Positions 44,877-54,200 of a stretch of DNA of 64,000 nt are shown in pieces; the stretch's first letter is position 1; the number at the start of each line of letters is the position of its first letter. Under the pieces are notes generated by a model. The model did not search any database. It worked only from the letters and a program-made list of their open reading frames with translations, and was not told where the DNA came from. The DNA is from Paenibacillus sp. HWE-109 (GTDB taxonomy: Bacteria; Bacillota; Bacilli; Paenibacillales; NBRC-103111). The stretch is from the NCBI RefSeq assembly GCF_022163125.1, contig NZ_CP091881.1:5332001-5396000 (forward strand). The letters are read 5' to 3'. The translations under genes were made by a program, and so were the position numbers.

Positions 44877-45089
44877 GTGAGAATGAATATTTTATTCAAT
44901 AAAAAGCCGATTTCTGTTAATTTCATTGGAACGGACCACAAATTAATTCCCTCTCTGATCAACGCTCTTCGTTATAACAAATTCACAACGATGAACTTGG
45001 TTCATTCCGTAGAACGTGTTGATTTGTTTAGTTCGGAAGCGATTTTATATGCGAAAGATGGCAACAAAGCCAGAATCCCGATTTTTTAA
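44877..45089 (+). CDS. Small protein, 70 residues, unknown
   Basis: The frame runs from GTG 44877 to TAA at 45089 and encodes 70 residues, with AAGGAGATGAG just upstream and a strong terminator 22 bases downstream, the layout of an independent small gene. An ATG at 44883 is an alternative start. The product is basic, with KLIPSLINALRYNKFT-like helical and VDLFSSEAILYA strand-like parts. It has no signal peptide, membrane segment or motif I recognise. Divergent placement from the chemoreceptor gives no functional hint. Confidence 0.6.
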   Translation: MRMNILFNKKPISVNFIGTDHKLIPSLINALRYNKFTTMNLVHSVERVDLFSSEAILYAKDGNKARIPIF

Positions 45090-45111
45090 CACACGATTCC
45101 TACATACGCAT

Positions 45112-45158
45112 AAAGCCCTCTCGCTAAGTGATATTTCACTTGTCGGAAGGGCTTTTTT
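45112..45158 (+). terminator. Terminator after the 70-codon gene
   Basis: AAAGCCCT pairs with AGGGCTTT and an inner AAGTGA pairs with TCACTT, followed by a run of Ts. Confidence 0.88.
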
Positions 45159-45236
45159 GGTTAATATAGAATATTCTATAATAAGATTCATAGACTAATA
45201 GAAATAAGCTGATTCAAGAGATTAGGAGTTGCCCTC

Positions 45237-46031
45237 ATGCCGTTAACTCATCTTGCCAAAAGACCTGCAGCTTACGTACTGATTTACCTCCTTATTATGA
45301 TTGCTAGTTTCATATGGACCCTTATTATAGGCATCCATCTCTGGGTGAAAACAACCCCGAATCCGCCATACTCTGCGTATAGCATCAGCCAAGCCAGCAA
45401 TGGCGTGAAGATCCATAGCATTCGCACGCCGCCTGAGAACATCGGACTTAAAGCGATTGCTTCGAATGTCGTAGATACCAAGATTAACGGGATCAATGGC
45501 GGTTTTTTCTGGGAAGGCTATCTTCTGAGTATCGCTGTCATTAATGATCTTCCTGTCAAAGGACAACCCGAGGACTACGGCTCTGGTTGGTTTAATATTG
45601 ACCGCAAACGCGGAACGCTCGTCTGGGATGAGAAGGCCCAAACCTTTACCATTCAAGTCGTTGAAAATGCGAAGGATCTGAAAGTCATGGACCGTAATCA
45701 TTATTGGGCCCAGGGCGGGGTCAGCATGGGACTTCGAGATCCGGAAGGCTGGGCCGCTCAAGCCGTATCCGAAGAGATGCCGGTCATCGATGAGAAGCGA
45801 ATGCGTTCAGGCATCGTCTATGATCACAACAACAACGTCTATCTGATCGTTTCACCAACACCTTGTACTGGTGAGCAATTCCGCACAGCTGTACTGGAGC
45901 AGGTAGGGAACGGGCAGTTGGTCGACGGGCTTTTCCTCGACGGGGATGGCTCTTCCCAGCTCAGAGTCGCCGATTATACGCTTCCGGGCGATTACCGCGA
46001 AGTGTTCCAGATGATTGCTTTGTTGAAATGA
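45237..46031 (+). CDS. Phosphodiester glycosidase (NAGPA-like) family membrane-anchored protein
   Basis: A 264-residue protein anchored by one N-terminal membrane helix (about residues 13-35), with the rest outside. NGINGGFFW and LFLDGDGSSQL are the conserved blocks of the phosphodiester glycosidase (NAGPA/exopolysaccharide-modifying) family, which cleaves phosphodiester-linked sugars. In Gram-positive bacteria such proteins are found near wall polymer genes; the true substrate here is unknown. ATG 45237 has AGGAG 9 bases upstream. It is monocistronic, followed directly by a 240-bp repeat copy. Confidence 0.82.
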   Translation: MPLTHLAKRPAAYVLIYLLIMIASFIWTLIIGIHLWVKTTPNPPYSAYSISQASNGVKIHSIRTPPENIGLKAIASNVVDTKINGINGGFFWEGYLLSIAVINDLPVKGQPEDYGSGWFNIDRKRGTLVWDEKAQTFTIQVVENAKDLKVMDRNHYWAQGGVSMGLRDPEGWAAQAVSEEMPVIDEKRMRSGIVYDHNNNVYLIVSPTPCTGEQFRTAVLEQVGNGQLVDGLFLDGDGSSQLRVADYTLPGDYREVFQMIALLK

Positions 46032-46040
46032 AAAAAGCGG

Positions 46041-46280
46041 CTTTGCCATGACAGAGAGCGTCGTGTGAAAAGGAACTATGATCCGCTAAATGGCGGGAAC
46101 TGGGGGAAACGTAGCATGAAAGGGAACTGAGCTCCGCTATTTAAGCGGAACCTGCAGATTCCAACCGGGAAATGATGACATAGCGGATCGTAGTTCCCTC
46201 TGGCGTGGAATATGGCGGTTTTCAGAATTATAGCGCACTGTAGTTCCCTCAAACTCGCGATCATGACACATTTTGCTATA
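46041..46280. repeat. 240-bp composite repeat, copy 2
   Basis: Collinear with 35379-35619: the same four modules in the same two-forward, two-reverse layout (GGAACTATGATCCGCTAA, GGGAACTGAGCTCCGCTAT, then ATAGCGGATCGTAGTTCCC and ATAGCGCACTGTAGTTCCC). It starts 9 bases beyond the stop of the phosphodiester glycosidase gene. The modules are kept better than the spacers between them, as expected of a structured unit. Confidence 0.9.
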
Positions 46281-46321
46281 ATCGAGAAAGGGGAACTCCT
46301 TAAATCCACCCAATTATTCCC

Positions 46322-46350
46322 AAAGAACCTAGCCTGCGGCTAGGTTCTTT
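46322..46350. terminator. Perfect hairpin before the aldo/keto reductase 3' end
   Basis: AAAGAACCTAGCC pairs perfectly with GGCTAGGTTCTTT around a 3-base loop (TGC). It lies between convergent genes and could terminate both, though the U tract is short. Confidence 0.75.
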
Positions 46351-46373
46351 ACAATTCGAGAATATGAGTTCAC

Positions 46374-47213
46374 TTAGAAAGTTACGTGATCGGGATCAGG
46401 GCCAATTCGCTTGTTCTCATTAAGCGAATCAATAAGAGCTATATCCTCAGAGCTTAGTTCGAAGTCAAAAATAGCGGCATTCTCGCGAATGCGATGCTCC
46501 GTAACTGATTTCGGAATGGTGACGACACCATGCTGGATATCCCACCGCAGCACAATTTGTGCCGGAGATTTGCCGTATTTGTCAGCCAGCTGATGCAGTA
46601 CTGGCACATCGAGTTTACCCTGCATCAGCGGACTCCAAGCTTCCAGCTGAATGCCATGCTCACGCGTATAAGCGAGCAGCTCTTTTTGTGCTAACTGTGG
46701 ATGATATTCCACTTGATTCACAGCAGGGATGACCCCTGTATCTTCAATAATTTGCTGCAGATGATGAATTTGGAAGTTGCTTACGCCAATTGCGCGCACA
46801 AAACCTTCCTTTTGCAAATGAACGAGGGCTTTCCAAGTCTCCCGGTAAGTGGCGGTAACCGCCCAGTGCACCAAGTACAAATCAATCGTTTCCAAACCGA
46901 GCCGCAGCCGGCTGGCATCGAACGCTTGCAGCGTTGATTCATAACCTTGGTCTGCATTCCACACCTTCGTCGTTACGAAAATGTCATCACGCGGCACGCC
47001 GCTTTCTCGCAACCCTTGTCCAACACCTTCTTCATTGCGATAAATGGCCGCTGTATCAATGCTGCGATACCCCAGTTCAAGGGCTGTTTTCACAGAATGA
47101 ATGACTTCCTGACCTTCCTGGGTTTTGTAAACCCCAAGGCCGAGCCAGGGCATATGTACGCCATTATTGAGGATGACGCCTTCCGTCAATGCTTGATTTG
47201 CATGAGATGTCAT
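46374..47213 (-). CDS. Aldo/keto reductase (YvgN/YtbE-like)
   Basis: A 279-residue NADPH-dependent reductase of the aldo/keto family. The catalytic tetrad is visible: D and Y in DTAAIYRNEEGVG, K in TTKVWN and H in LYLVHWAV. The cofactor loop region is at IPKSVTEHRIREN. The close match to the YvgN/YtbE pattern suggests glyoxal or methylglyoxal reduction in aldehyde detoxification. ATG 47213 follows TTGGAGG; the longer frame up to 47345 would enter the pncB 3' end and lacks support. It is on the same strand as pncB with an 86-bp gap. Confidence 0.92.
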   Translation of the reverse strand: MTSHANQALTEGVILNNGVHMPWLGLGVYKTQEGQEVIHSVKTALELGYRSIDTAAIYRNEEGVGQGLRESGVPRDDIFVTTKVWNADQGYESTLQAFDASRLRLGLETIDLYLVHWAVTATYRETWKALVHLQKEGFVRAIGVSNFQIHHLQQIIEDTGVIPAVNQVEYHPQLAQKELLAYTREHGIQLEAWSPLMQGKLDVPVLHQLADKYGKSPAQIVLRWDIQHGVVTIPKSVTEHRIRENAAIFDFELSSEDIALIDSLNENKRIGPDPDHVTF

Positions 47214-47299
47214 AAACAGATTACCTCCAATATGAGTATAAGAATAGGACGGCTCTAGGAAGAGTGCGCTTCCTACTAGTTTACCATTTTTGGCTCTGT

Positions 47300-48742
47300 T
47301 TACATAATCGTATGCGCGTGGATCAAATCCATTTTGAGCTTCCACAATGCTGCGCTTAAGTTCACGCGATAGCCTTCCGGATTCAGCTTGCGGAGATATT
47401 GCGGCCAGAATATTCGCATTTGCTCAGCGTGATAGGCACGAATCTCATCCAAGGAAGGTCGTTCATAAACAAGCTCGCCCGCCGTGAAAATAGTCGCAAG
47501 CAGAGGAACCGCTTCATAGTTATCGATAAATTTGAAAATATAAGGATGGACGGGGTCAAACAGCTTGATTCGGTCGCCGCGCTGAATATCCTCCTCTTGC
47601 TGAAGAGCCAAATAATCCGCTTCCGCTTTGCCAGTTTTCTTACTGATAATGCGATAAGCTGCCTTGAAGCCTGGATTCGACACCTTCTCGGGATTGCCCG
47701 AAATCTTGATGACCGGGATGAACTCACCGTTCTTCTCCCGCGCCACAAGCTTATAGACCCCGCCTAGCGCGGGTTGGTCGGCGGCGGTAATGAGCTGGGT
47801 CCCGACGCCCCAGACGTCGATTCTGGCCCCTTGGGCTTTCAACCCCTCGATGATGTTCTCATCCAAATCATTGGATGCGACAATCTTCACCTCGGGAAAG
47901 CCCGCTTCATCCAGCATGCGCCTGGCCTGCTGCGATAAATACGCCAAATCGCCGCTGTCGAGGCGAATGGCGTTCATGCGCTTGCCGCGGCTTGCGAGCA
48001 GCCGCGCCGTCTTGATGGCATTCGGCACGCCGCTGCGCAGCGTGTCGTAGGTGTCCACCAGAAGCGTCACCTGCTCCGGCAGCGCTTCTGCGTACGCACG
48101 GAAGGCTTCCTCTTCCGTGTCATGCGCCTGCACCCACGCATGGGCGTGGGTGCCTCTTGTCGGGATGCCGAACAGCATCCCGGCACGCAGATTCGATGTC
48201 GCGTGGAAACCCGCGACATAAGCGGCTCTTGCGCCCCAGATCGCGGCATCCGCTTCTTGGGCGCGCCTTGTGCCGAACTCGAGCAGCACCTCGTGCGGCG
48301 CAACCTGCTTGATTCGCGATGCTTTCGTCGCGATCAAGGTCTGGTAGTTCACGAAGTTGAGAATCGCCGTCTCCACAAGCTGAGCTTCGAAGATCGTGCC
48401 CACGACGCGAACGAGCGGCACATTTGGAAACACTAGCGTCCCCTCGGGTATCGCTTGCAAGTCCCCGCGAAAGCGAAACGCGCGGAGTGCCGTTAAGAAA
48501 TCTTCCCGATAATTCTCCTCCTGTGTCCGCAAATAAGCGATTTCCTCTTCACCGAAATGAAGATTCTGTATGTATTGAATGACGCGATCCAAACCAGCGC
48601 AAACCGCATAACCCCCATCAAAGGGAAGCTTGCGAAAATACACCTCGAAAACCGCTTTCTCTTTATCTGTGCCCTGCAGAAAGTGGGCGTACATCATATT
48701 GATTTGATATTTATCCGTGTGCAGCGTTAAGTTGTCCGTCAT
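47300..48742 (-). CDS. pncB: Nicotinate phosphoribosyltransferase
   Basis: A 480-residue enzyme of NAD salvage that joins nicotinate to PRPP with ATP use. It has LHTDKYQINMMYAH at the N-terminus, EFGTRRAQEADAAIWGARAA, the HATSNLRAG-type block and RLDSGDLAYLS, all typical of bacterial NAPRTase. ATG 48742 lies 9 bases after AAAGG; an ATG at 48751 is also possible and a longer frame to 48895 lacks a good site. It is followed by the aldo/keto reductase and preceded by the small SPW-repeat gene on the same strand. Confidence 0.94.
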   Translation of the reverse strand: MTDNLTLHTDKYQINMMYAHFLQGTDKEKAVFEVYFRKLPFDGGYAVCAGLDRVIQYIQNLHFGEEEIAYLRTQEENYREDFLTALRAFRFRGDLQAIPEGTLVFPNVPLVRVVGTIFEAQLVETAILNFVNYQTLIATKASRIKQVAPHEVLLEFGTRRAQEADAAIWGARAAYVAGFHATSNLRAGMLFGIPTRGTHAHAWVQAHDTEEEAFRAYAEALPEQVTLLVDTYDTLRSGVPNAIKTARLLASRGKRMNAIRLDSGDLAYLSQQARRMLDEAGFPEVKIVASNDLDENIIEGLKAQGARIDVWGVGTQLITAADQPALGGVYKLVAREKNGEFIPVIKISGNPEKVSNPGFKAAYRIISKKTGKAEADYLALQQEEDIQRGDRIKLFDPVHPYIFKFIDNYEAVPLLATIFTAGELVYERPSLDEIRAYHAEQMRIFWPQYLRKLNPEGYRVNLSAALWKLKMDLIHAHTIM

Positions 48743-48913
48743 ACCATTCATCCTTTCCACATCCATTCCCATGAAGTTCTCCAGGCTTGTCCATTCATCC
48801 CAAAAAGATGACTTGCAAAAGTGGCAATTCAGGAATCGCAAGCCTTCATTCTCTCTATCTATATCCCCAGTATAAACCAACCAAATGTCAATCACACATC
48901 GGCCATACCATCC

Positions 48914-49240
48914 TTATTGGTATTCCGGAAATAGATTGGAGTAATTGGTCAAAATCGTCATAAAACCAAGCACGACAAAGGAAGTAAAGGCCAGTAGATT
49001 CAAATGAAACACATTTGGAACAACAATAAATAAAGCACCTATGACCAGACACACCCAATTTTGCCAAACCTTTTTCCCGGATTTCCCCAAAGCGAGCAGG
49101 GCAGCGACGAATTGCAAACTCCCTAGCAGTGCACAGGTAAAGATTGCGTTCGGCTGGGTTTGAAAACCGAATACCCAAGGACTAACTAGAAACCAAATGC
49201 CAATGCAGGCGCATAATAAGTTTTTCATATACGTATTCAT
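48914..49240 (-). CDS. SPW repeat membrane protein
   Basis: A 108-residue protein with four hydrophobic helices. The SPW motif is in CIGIWFLVSPWVFGF, and a second, weaker repeat (CLVIGALFIVVPNVF) follows, as in the two-unit SPW family. The family is found in bacterial membranes with unknown function. ATG 49240 has AGGAGG 7 bases upstream. It is a short single gene upstream of pncB. Confidence 0.88.
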   Translation of the reverse strand: MNTYMKNLLCACIGIWFLVSPWVFGFQTQPNAIFTCALLGSLQFVAALLALGKSGKKVWQNWVCLVIGALFIVVPNVFHLNLLAFTSFVVLGFMTILTNYSNLFPEYQ

Positions 49241-49308
49241 CTTACACCTCCTGAAATACGGTTACGAGATGACATAGTATATGCAAACGCTTTCAAAATA
49301 GTGAAAGA

Positions 49309-49351
49309 GAAAAGCCTCTTATTCGCCTTTTTTTATAGGCAGTTAGAGGCA
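49309..49351 (-). terminator. Terminator after the membrane chemoreceptor gene
   Basis: On the minus strand GCCTCTAACTGCCT pairs with AGGCGAATAAGAGGC around an A-rich loop, followed by TTTTCTCTTT. It lies 44 bases past the receptor stop codon. Confidence 0.78.
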
Positions 49352-49394
49352 TTTCATTAGATATTCGTATGTACCCTCTGGAATTGAGATATTT

Positions 49395-51101
49395 TTATGA
49401 AATGCGGAACGAACTGACAACTTGATGCAGATCCGTTGCAATGGAAGCCAAACTTTTGGCGGATGACGCAATTTCCTCTGTTGAGGCCAATTGCTCTTCC
49501 GTTGCCGCCGCGACAGACTGCGCTGTACCTGAGGTTTGCTGTGCTACCGAGCCTACGCTAGCTACTGTAGCGGCAACCTGCTCGGAGCTCGCAGCCATTT
49601 GCTGTGCGGCAGCGGCCGTTTCTTGAATCTTGCTGGCCACTTCTTGCGAAGCGCTAACGATCTGGCCAAAGGCCTGTTCCGCGATCCCCACTTCTTTCAA
49701 GCCTTCTTGCACTTCGGAAAGCCCAGTGTTCATCACTTGGGCAGCACGCACGGAATCTCTCTGAATGCTGCTGATCAGCGTGGTGATATCCCGTACCGAA
49801 TCATCGGTCTGAGAAGCCAGCTTCCGAACTTCTCCGGCTACAACAGCGAAGCCTTTGCCGCTCTCGCCAGCACGCGCTGCTTCGATCGCTGCGTTCAAGG
49901 CAAGAAGATTCGTTTGCGATGCAATGTTCCCAATTAAGGTAGAGATTTGTCCAATGCTCTGGGAATGCTTTTCAAGCTCCTGAATGACCTTATTCGCTGC
50001 ATCCACAGATCCGCTAACTGACTGCATTTTACTTACAACACGCTCCATGGAATGCGTTCCTTGCTCCGCAAGCTGCGTAGCCGAGAGCGATAAATCTGAT
50101 ACATCAGAAGTCGTCTCTGCAATCCGCTGAATGCCTACGGACATTTCCTCCATGGCTCTGCCGCACTCCATCGAACTCTGCGCCTGTGCATCGGCACCTG
50201 TTGCGAAATCCTGAACAGACTGCGCCACATGATTGGAAGCCGATGCATTCTGCTCTGAACTGGCAAACAACTGCTGGGAGGAGGCAGCGACACTATTCGA
50301 AGCATGCAGCATTTGGGTAACAGAGTAGCGCAAGTGTTCCACCATCTGATTAACAGAATGGACCAGATCACCAATCTCGTCTTTATTTTTGATGATAATA
50401 GGCTCAATGGTCAGGTCACCACTCGCAATCCGGTTCAATGCTTGCGAAGCTTTGCGAACCGGCGTAGAGATATTGCGAACCAGCACATAGCAAGCAACCA
50501 ACATGAAGAGCACGATGATACTTAACACCGTAAGCGAAATCTTTACACTCTGGTTGTACAAATCATTACCATGTTGTTCTGCCGACAGCCCGCCTTCTTG
50601 ATTATACTTCACAAGATCAGCCATTGTTTTTTGCGCTTTCCCGAATGCCGTTGACATGACTTGCAGACTTTCCACTGCTTCCTTGGCTTTGGTCGGGTCC
50701 GTGGAAAGCTGTTTGTTTTTCAAAAATGACGTTTTAAAATCTTCCCAATCCTGATTGAGTTGATTGAATTTACTATTTTCCTCGTCACCAGAAATGGTTT
50801 CTTTATACTTCACTAACAAATTGTCGATTTCTCCCATTGTCGCAACAAGGCCCGCATCGATCGGCTCATGTTTCTTCGTATCCGGTTCTAATTTTTTTTG
50901 ATAGTACAGGGTCAATAAATGCTCAGAGTTGTAATGAATAAGCTCAATAATTTGAATGCCCTTCATCCAATCATTCGCAATCATCTTATTGCTGTCTTTC
51001 AATGCACCCATCCTGCTCATATCTGTGTAACTTAACCCTCCGACCAGAAGAAAGATGATCGTGAACACCGTAATCATTTTAGTTCGTACAGTAAGCCTCA
51101 T
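49395..51101 (-). CDS. Membrane methyl-accepting chemotaxis protein
   Basis: A 568-residue receptor. TM1 lies at about residues 10-30, an extracellular four-helix-bundle sensor of roughly 160 residues follows, TM2 is at about 188-208, then HAMP, then the signalling domain with the tip GNIASQTNLLALNAAIEAAR and ESGKGFAVVAGEVRKLA. ATG 51101 has GGGGGGG 8 bases upstream; an in-frame start at 51155 has none. It is divergent from the hybrid histidine kinase (163-bp gap). The ligand is unknown. Confidence 0.94.
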   Translation of the reverse strand: MRLTVRTKMITVFTIIFLLVGGLSYTDMSRMGALKDSNKMIANDWMKGIQIIELIHYNSEHLLTLYYQKKLEPDTKKHEPIDAGLVATMGEIDNLLVKYKETISGDEENSKFNQLNQDWEDFKTSFLKNKQLSTDPTKAKEAVESLQVMSTAFGKAQKTMADLVKYNQEGGLSAEQHGNDLYNQSVKISLTVLSIIVLFMLVACYVLVRNISTPVRKASQALNRIASGDLTIEPIIIKNKDEIGDLVHSVNQMVEHLRYSVTQMLHASNSVAASSQQLFASSEQNASASNHVAQSVQDFATGADAQAQSSMECGRAMEEMSVGIQRIAETTSDVSDLSLSATQLAEQGTHSMERVVSKMQSVSGSVDAANKVIQELEKHSQSIGQISTLIGNIASQTNLLALNAAIEAARAGESGKGFAVVAGEVRKLASQTDDSVRDITTLISSIQRDSVRAAQVMNTGLSEVQEGLKEVGIAEQAFGQIVSASQEVASKIQETAAAAQQMAASSEQVAATVASVGSVAQQTSGTAQSVAAATEEQLASTEEIASSAKSLASIATDLHQVVSSFRIS

Positions 51102-51264
51102 ACGTAAATCCCCCCCAAATGATGAATGAATGATCGAACTATGTTGTATACTCAAATCATCCTGTTTTTTACTAGTATACGGGGCATTCTTTAGATCACT
51201 TCCCTTATATTCATGTAGAAATTATGAGTTTTCCTAACATTTGGACAATTGCCGGAGGTAAATC

Positions 51265-54200
51265 ATGTCATCTTCCTTGCGCTTCAAGCTTGTCGCTCTT
51301 CTTGTGCTGATCACTTCCATCTCGATAGCTGTCGTAGGGATTACGAATTATGTACTTTCCAGAAATAAACTAATCGATCAGTTGAAGGAACAATCCATTT
51401 CCTCCGTCACCAATTCCGCGCAAAATTTGTACGACTTTCTTTCTATTCGAGTTGCTGAAGTTGAGCTTGTTAGTCGAGTAAGTGTCATGAAGCACGGATC
51501 CAAGGCCGAACAACTCAGCTACTTAAGGGAAGAGTTAGAAACAGGCGGGAAGCGTTTCTATTCCATGGGGATCGTAGATCTTAACGGCCAATTAACGCTC
51601 ACAACAGGCGCGACGCTCAATATCCAGAATGAACAAAGATTCCAAGATGTCCTGCAAGGGAAAACCTGTCTCTCCGATCCTCATTTCGGCAAATTATCCG
51701 GGAAATATCTCATTTCAATCATAACCCCCGTATTTAGTGACAATAATCAAGTTACAGGATATGTTGATTTCACGCTGGATGCAGAACAAACGTTTCTCGA
51801 ACATCTCCATCCCCCGCTGGAGAAAGGTGAGATTCTGATCGTTAATCGCGAAGGACTCATTTTATTTCACACGGACACTTCACAAATTTTGGACTTCAAT
51901 ATTTTCAGCCAATATCCTAGATTGACTCCTGCTTTTGACAAAGCGCTTCAACAAAATGCCGGCTTCTTGGATGAAGCTTACGATGGCGGTCAAAAAGCTC
52001 GCTGGTTTTATGCCAATGTCCCTAAACTAGACTGGTACTTGGCTTACTCCATGCCCGTATCTGCTTTTGAAGCGCCTACCAGCCCGCTGTTATGGTCAAC
52101 AATCTGCTTAATTTTGTTGGCTGCCGCGATTATTTTTCTGCTTATTTATTTGACCGCCAATACACTCATTATTAAACGAATCAAGCAAATTTTACATGTG
52201 ACAGAGTCTGTCGCGGCAGGCAACTTTTATATCAAACCTTTGGAAATTAAAAGCAAGGATGATCTTGGCGCGCTTGCTCATTCCGTGAATGGCATGATCG
52301 AGAATTTAAGAGAACTCTTCGAGCCGTTCGAAGCTTTCATTCATCACAATAATTATGCCATGATTGTCACCGATCCCAATTTTACGATCAATCATATCAA
52401 TAGCAGAGCCGCAGAACTTCTAGGCTATTCTTTCGCTGAAGTGCATAAACAGGCTACCCCATACTTATGGCTTGACCAAGAGCAACTAACAGAGCGAGCT
52501 GCGAAATATTCTGCGGAACTAGGAGAATATGTACCAGCGGACTGCACGGCGCTCGTTATTCGAACCCTGCGTCAATTGAAAGAAGATACCGAGTGGATCT
52601 GGCATCACAAAGATGGCAGCCGCATCTACGTTCAATTAAGTGTAAGCGGCATTACGCATCCAAGCGGCGATTTGAAAGGGTACGTCTTCATCGCTCGGGA
52701 TATCAGCGATATTAAAGAAAGCAACGAAACGAAACAGCGACTCCTGACCATTGTAGAAAGCGCGCGGGACGCGATTATTTCGTTTGACATGGATGGCTTT
52801 ATCTTCTATATGAATCAGGCTGGCAGAAGCTCTATAGGAGTAGCGGAAGGCGACACCTCCGAAAAGCATTTCAACGACCTCGTTGAAATTATGAACGATG
52901 ATATCAACTTTGATAAAGGTCTGGAAACAGCCATTCAGGAGGGCTTCTGGGAATTTGAGGCCGAAGTGTTAACGAGAGAGCAACGCCAAATGTTTCTTTC
53001 TATCATTATCGTGCCGCACTGCCCCACGGACAAAGAAGCGCACTATTTCTCTGCCATCACGCGGGATATCACAGATCGCATACAAGCAAAAGATGAGCTT
53101 ATTCGAGCGAAACAAGAAGCAGATGAAGCCAATTTGGCGAAGGGTATTTTCCTTGCCCGAATGAGCCATGAAATTCGAACACCTTTGAATGGCATCGTCG
53201 GATTATCCCACTTGATGGAGCGTACAACAATGTCCTCTCTTCAGAAGGACTATATGAGTAAAATAACCAGATCCTCTCTGGCTCTTTCCCAAATCATCAA
53301 TGATATTTTGGATTTCTCCAAACTCGAGGTAGACAAGCTAGCCATTGAGCATCGTGAGTTTCTTTTAGATGAAACGATTGATCGCGTATGTGAAACGCTA
53401 AGCGTCTTGCTCGGTCACAAACCCGTTGATTTCATTTGCGATATCCATGACCAAGTTCCGCTTGGACTTATTGGCGATTCCCTGCGGCTGTATCAAGTGC
53501 TTCTCAATATCACTTCGAATGCGATAAAATTCACAGATCAAGGCACAGTCAGCCTACAGGTTCGCGTGGAGCAGCTAGGGGAAGAGGAAGTTCATATTCG
53601 CTTCACTATCCTGGATACAGGTATCGGGATGAATGACGAACAGATCGCCATGCTCTTCCAACCTTTTGTTCAAGCCGACGAAGTGGCAAGCCGCAAATTC
53701 GGCGGTACCGGTCTTGGACTGGTTATTTCCAAAAATATTATCGAAAATATGGGCGGCACCATCGAGGTGACTAGTCATCCATTATCAGGCAGTGAATTCC
53801 GAATCATTCTGCCCTTTGCTTTCTGCCACGAACCTATGAAAACTTTGCAACGCTTCCCGCTTCGCACCTTTATTGTGGAGGATCATTCTGAACTGAATCG
53901 CGTACTTGTCCATATGCTCCAAACGATGTGTATAGAAGCCGCAGGTGTCCATACGTGGAAAGAAGCAAGAAGAGCTATCGAGGTCATACCTATCGATCTG
54001 CTCATCCTGGATATGGAAGCTGCCGATATGTACGGGGAAGAAGTGTGGCTGGACATGCTCGAGGCAAGCAAACACCAAAGAATCAAAACGATCATCTACA
54101 CAACGCTGCCCGGACGGGATGCATTGGAAATGCTCCCGGCGCAATCTATGCCAACTGCCATTTTGGTTAAACCCATCTCAAAAAGTGTTCTTTATCAAAC

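Noticed and set aside
48067..48436. Overlapping frames in both directions in the GC-rich part of pncB
   Set aside because: High GC content removes stop codons in all frames; the pncB frame holds the conserved motifs.
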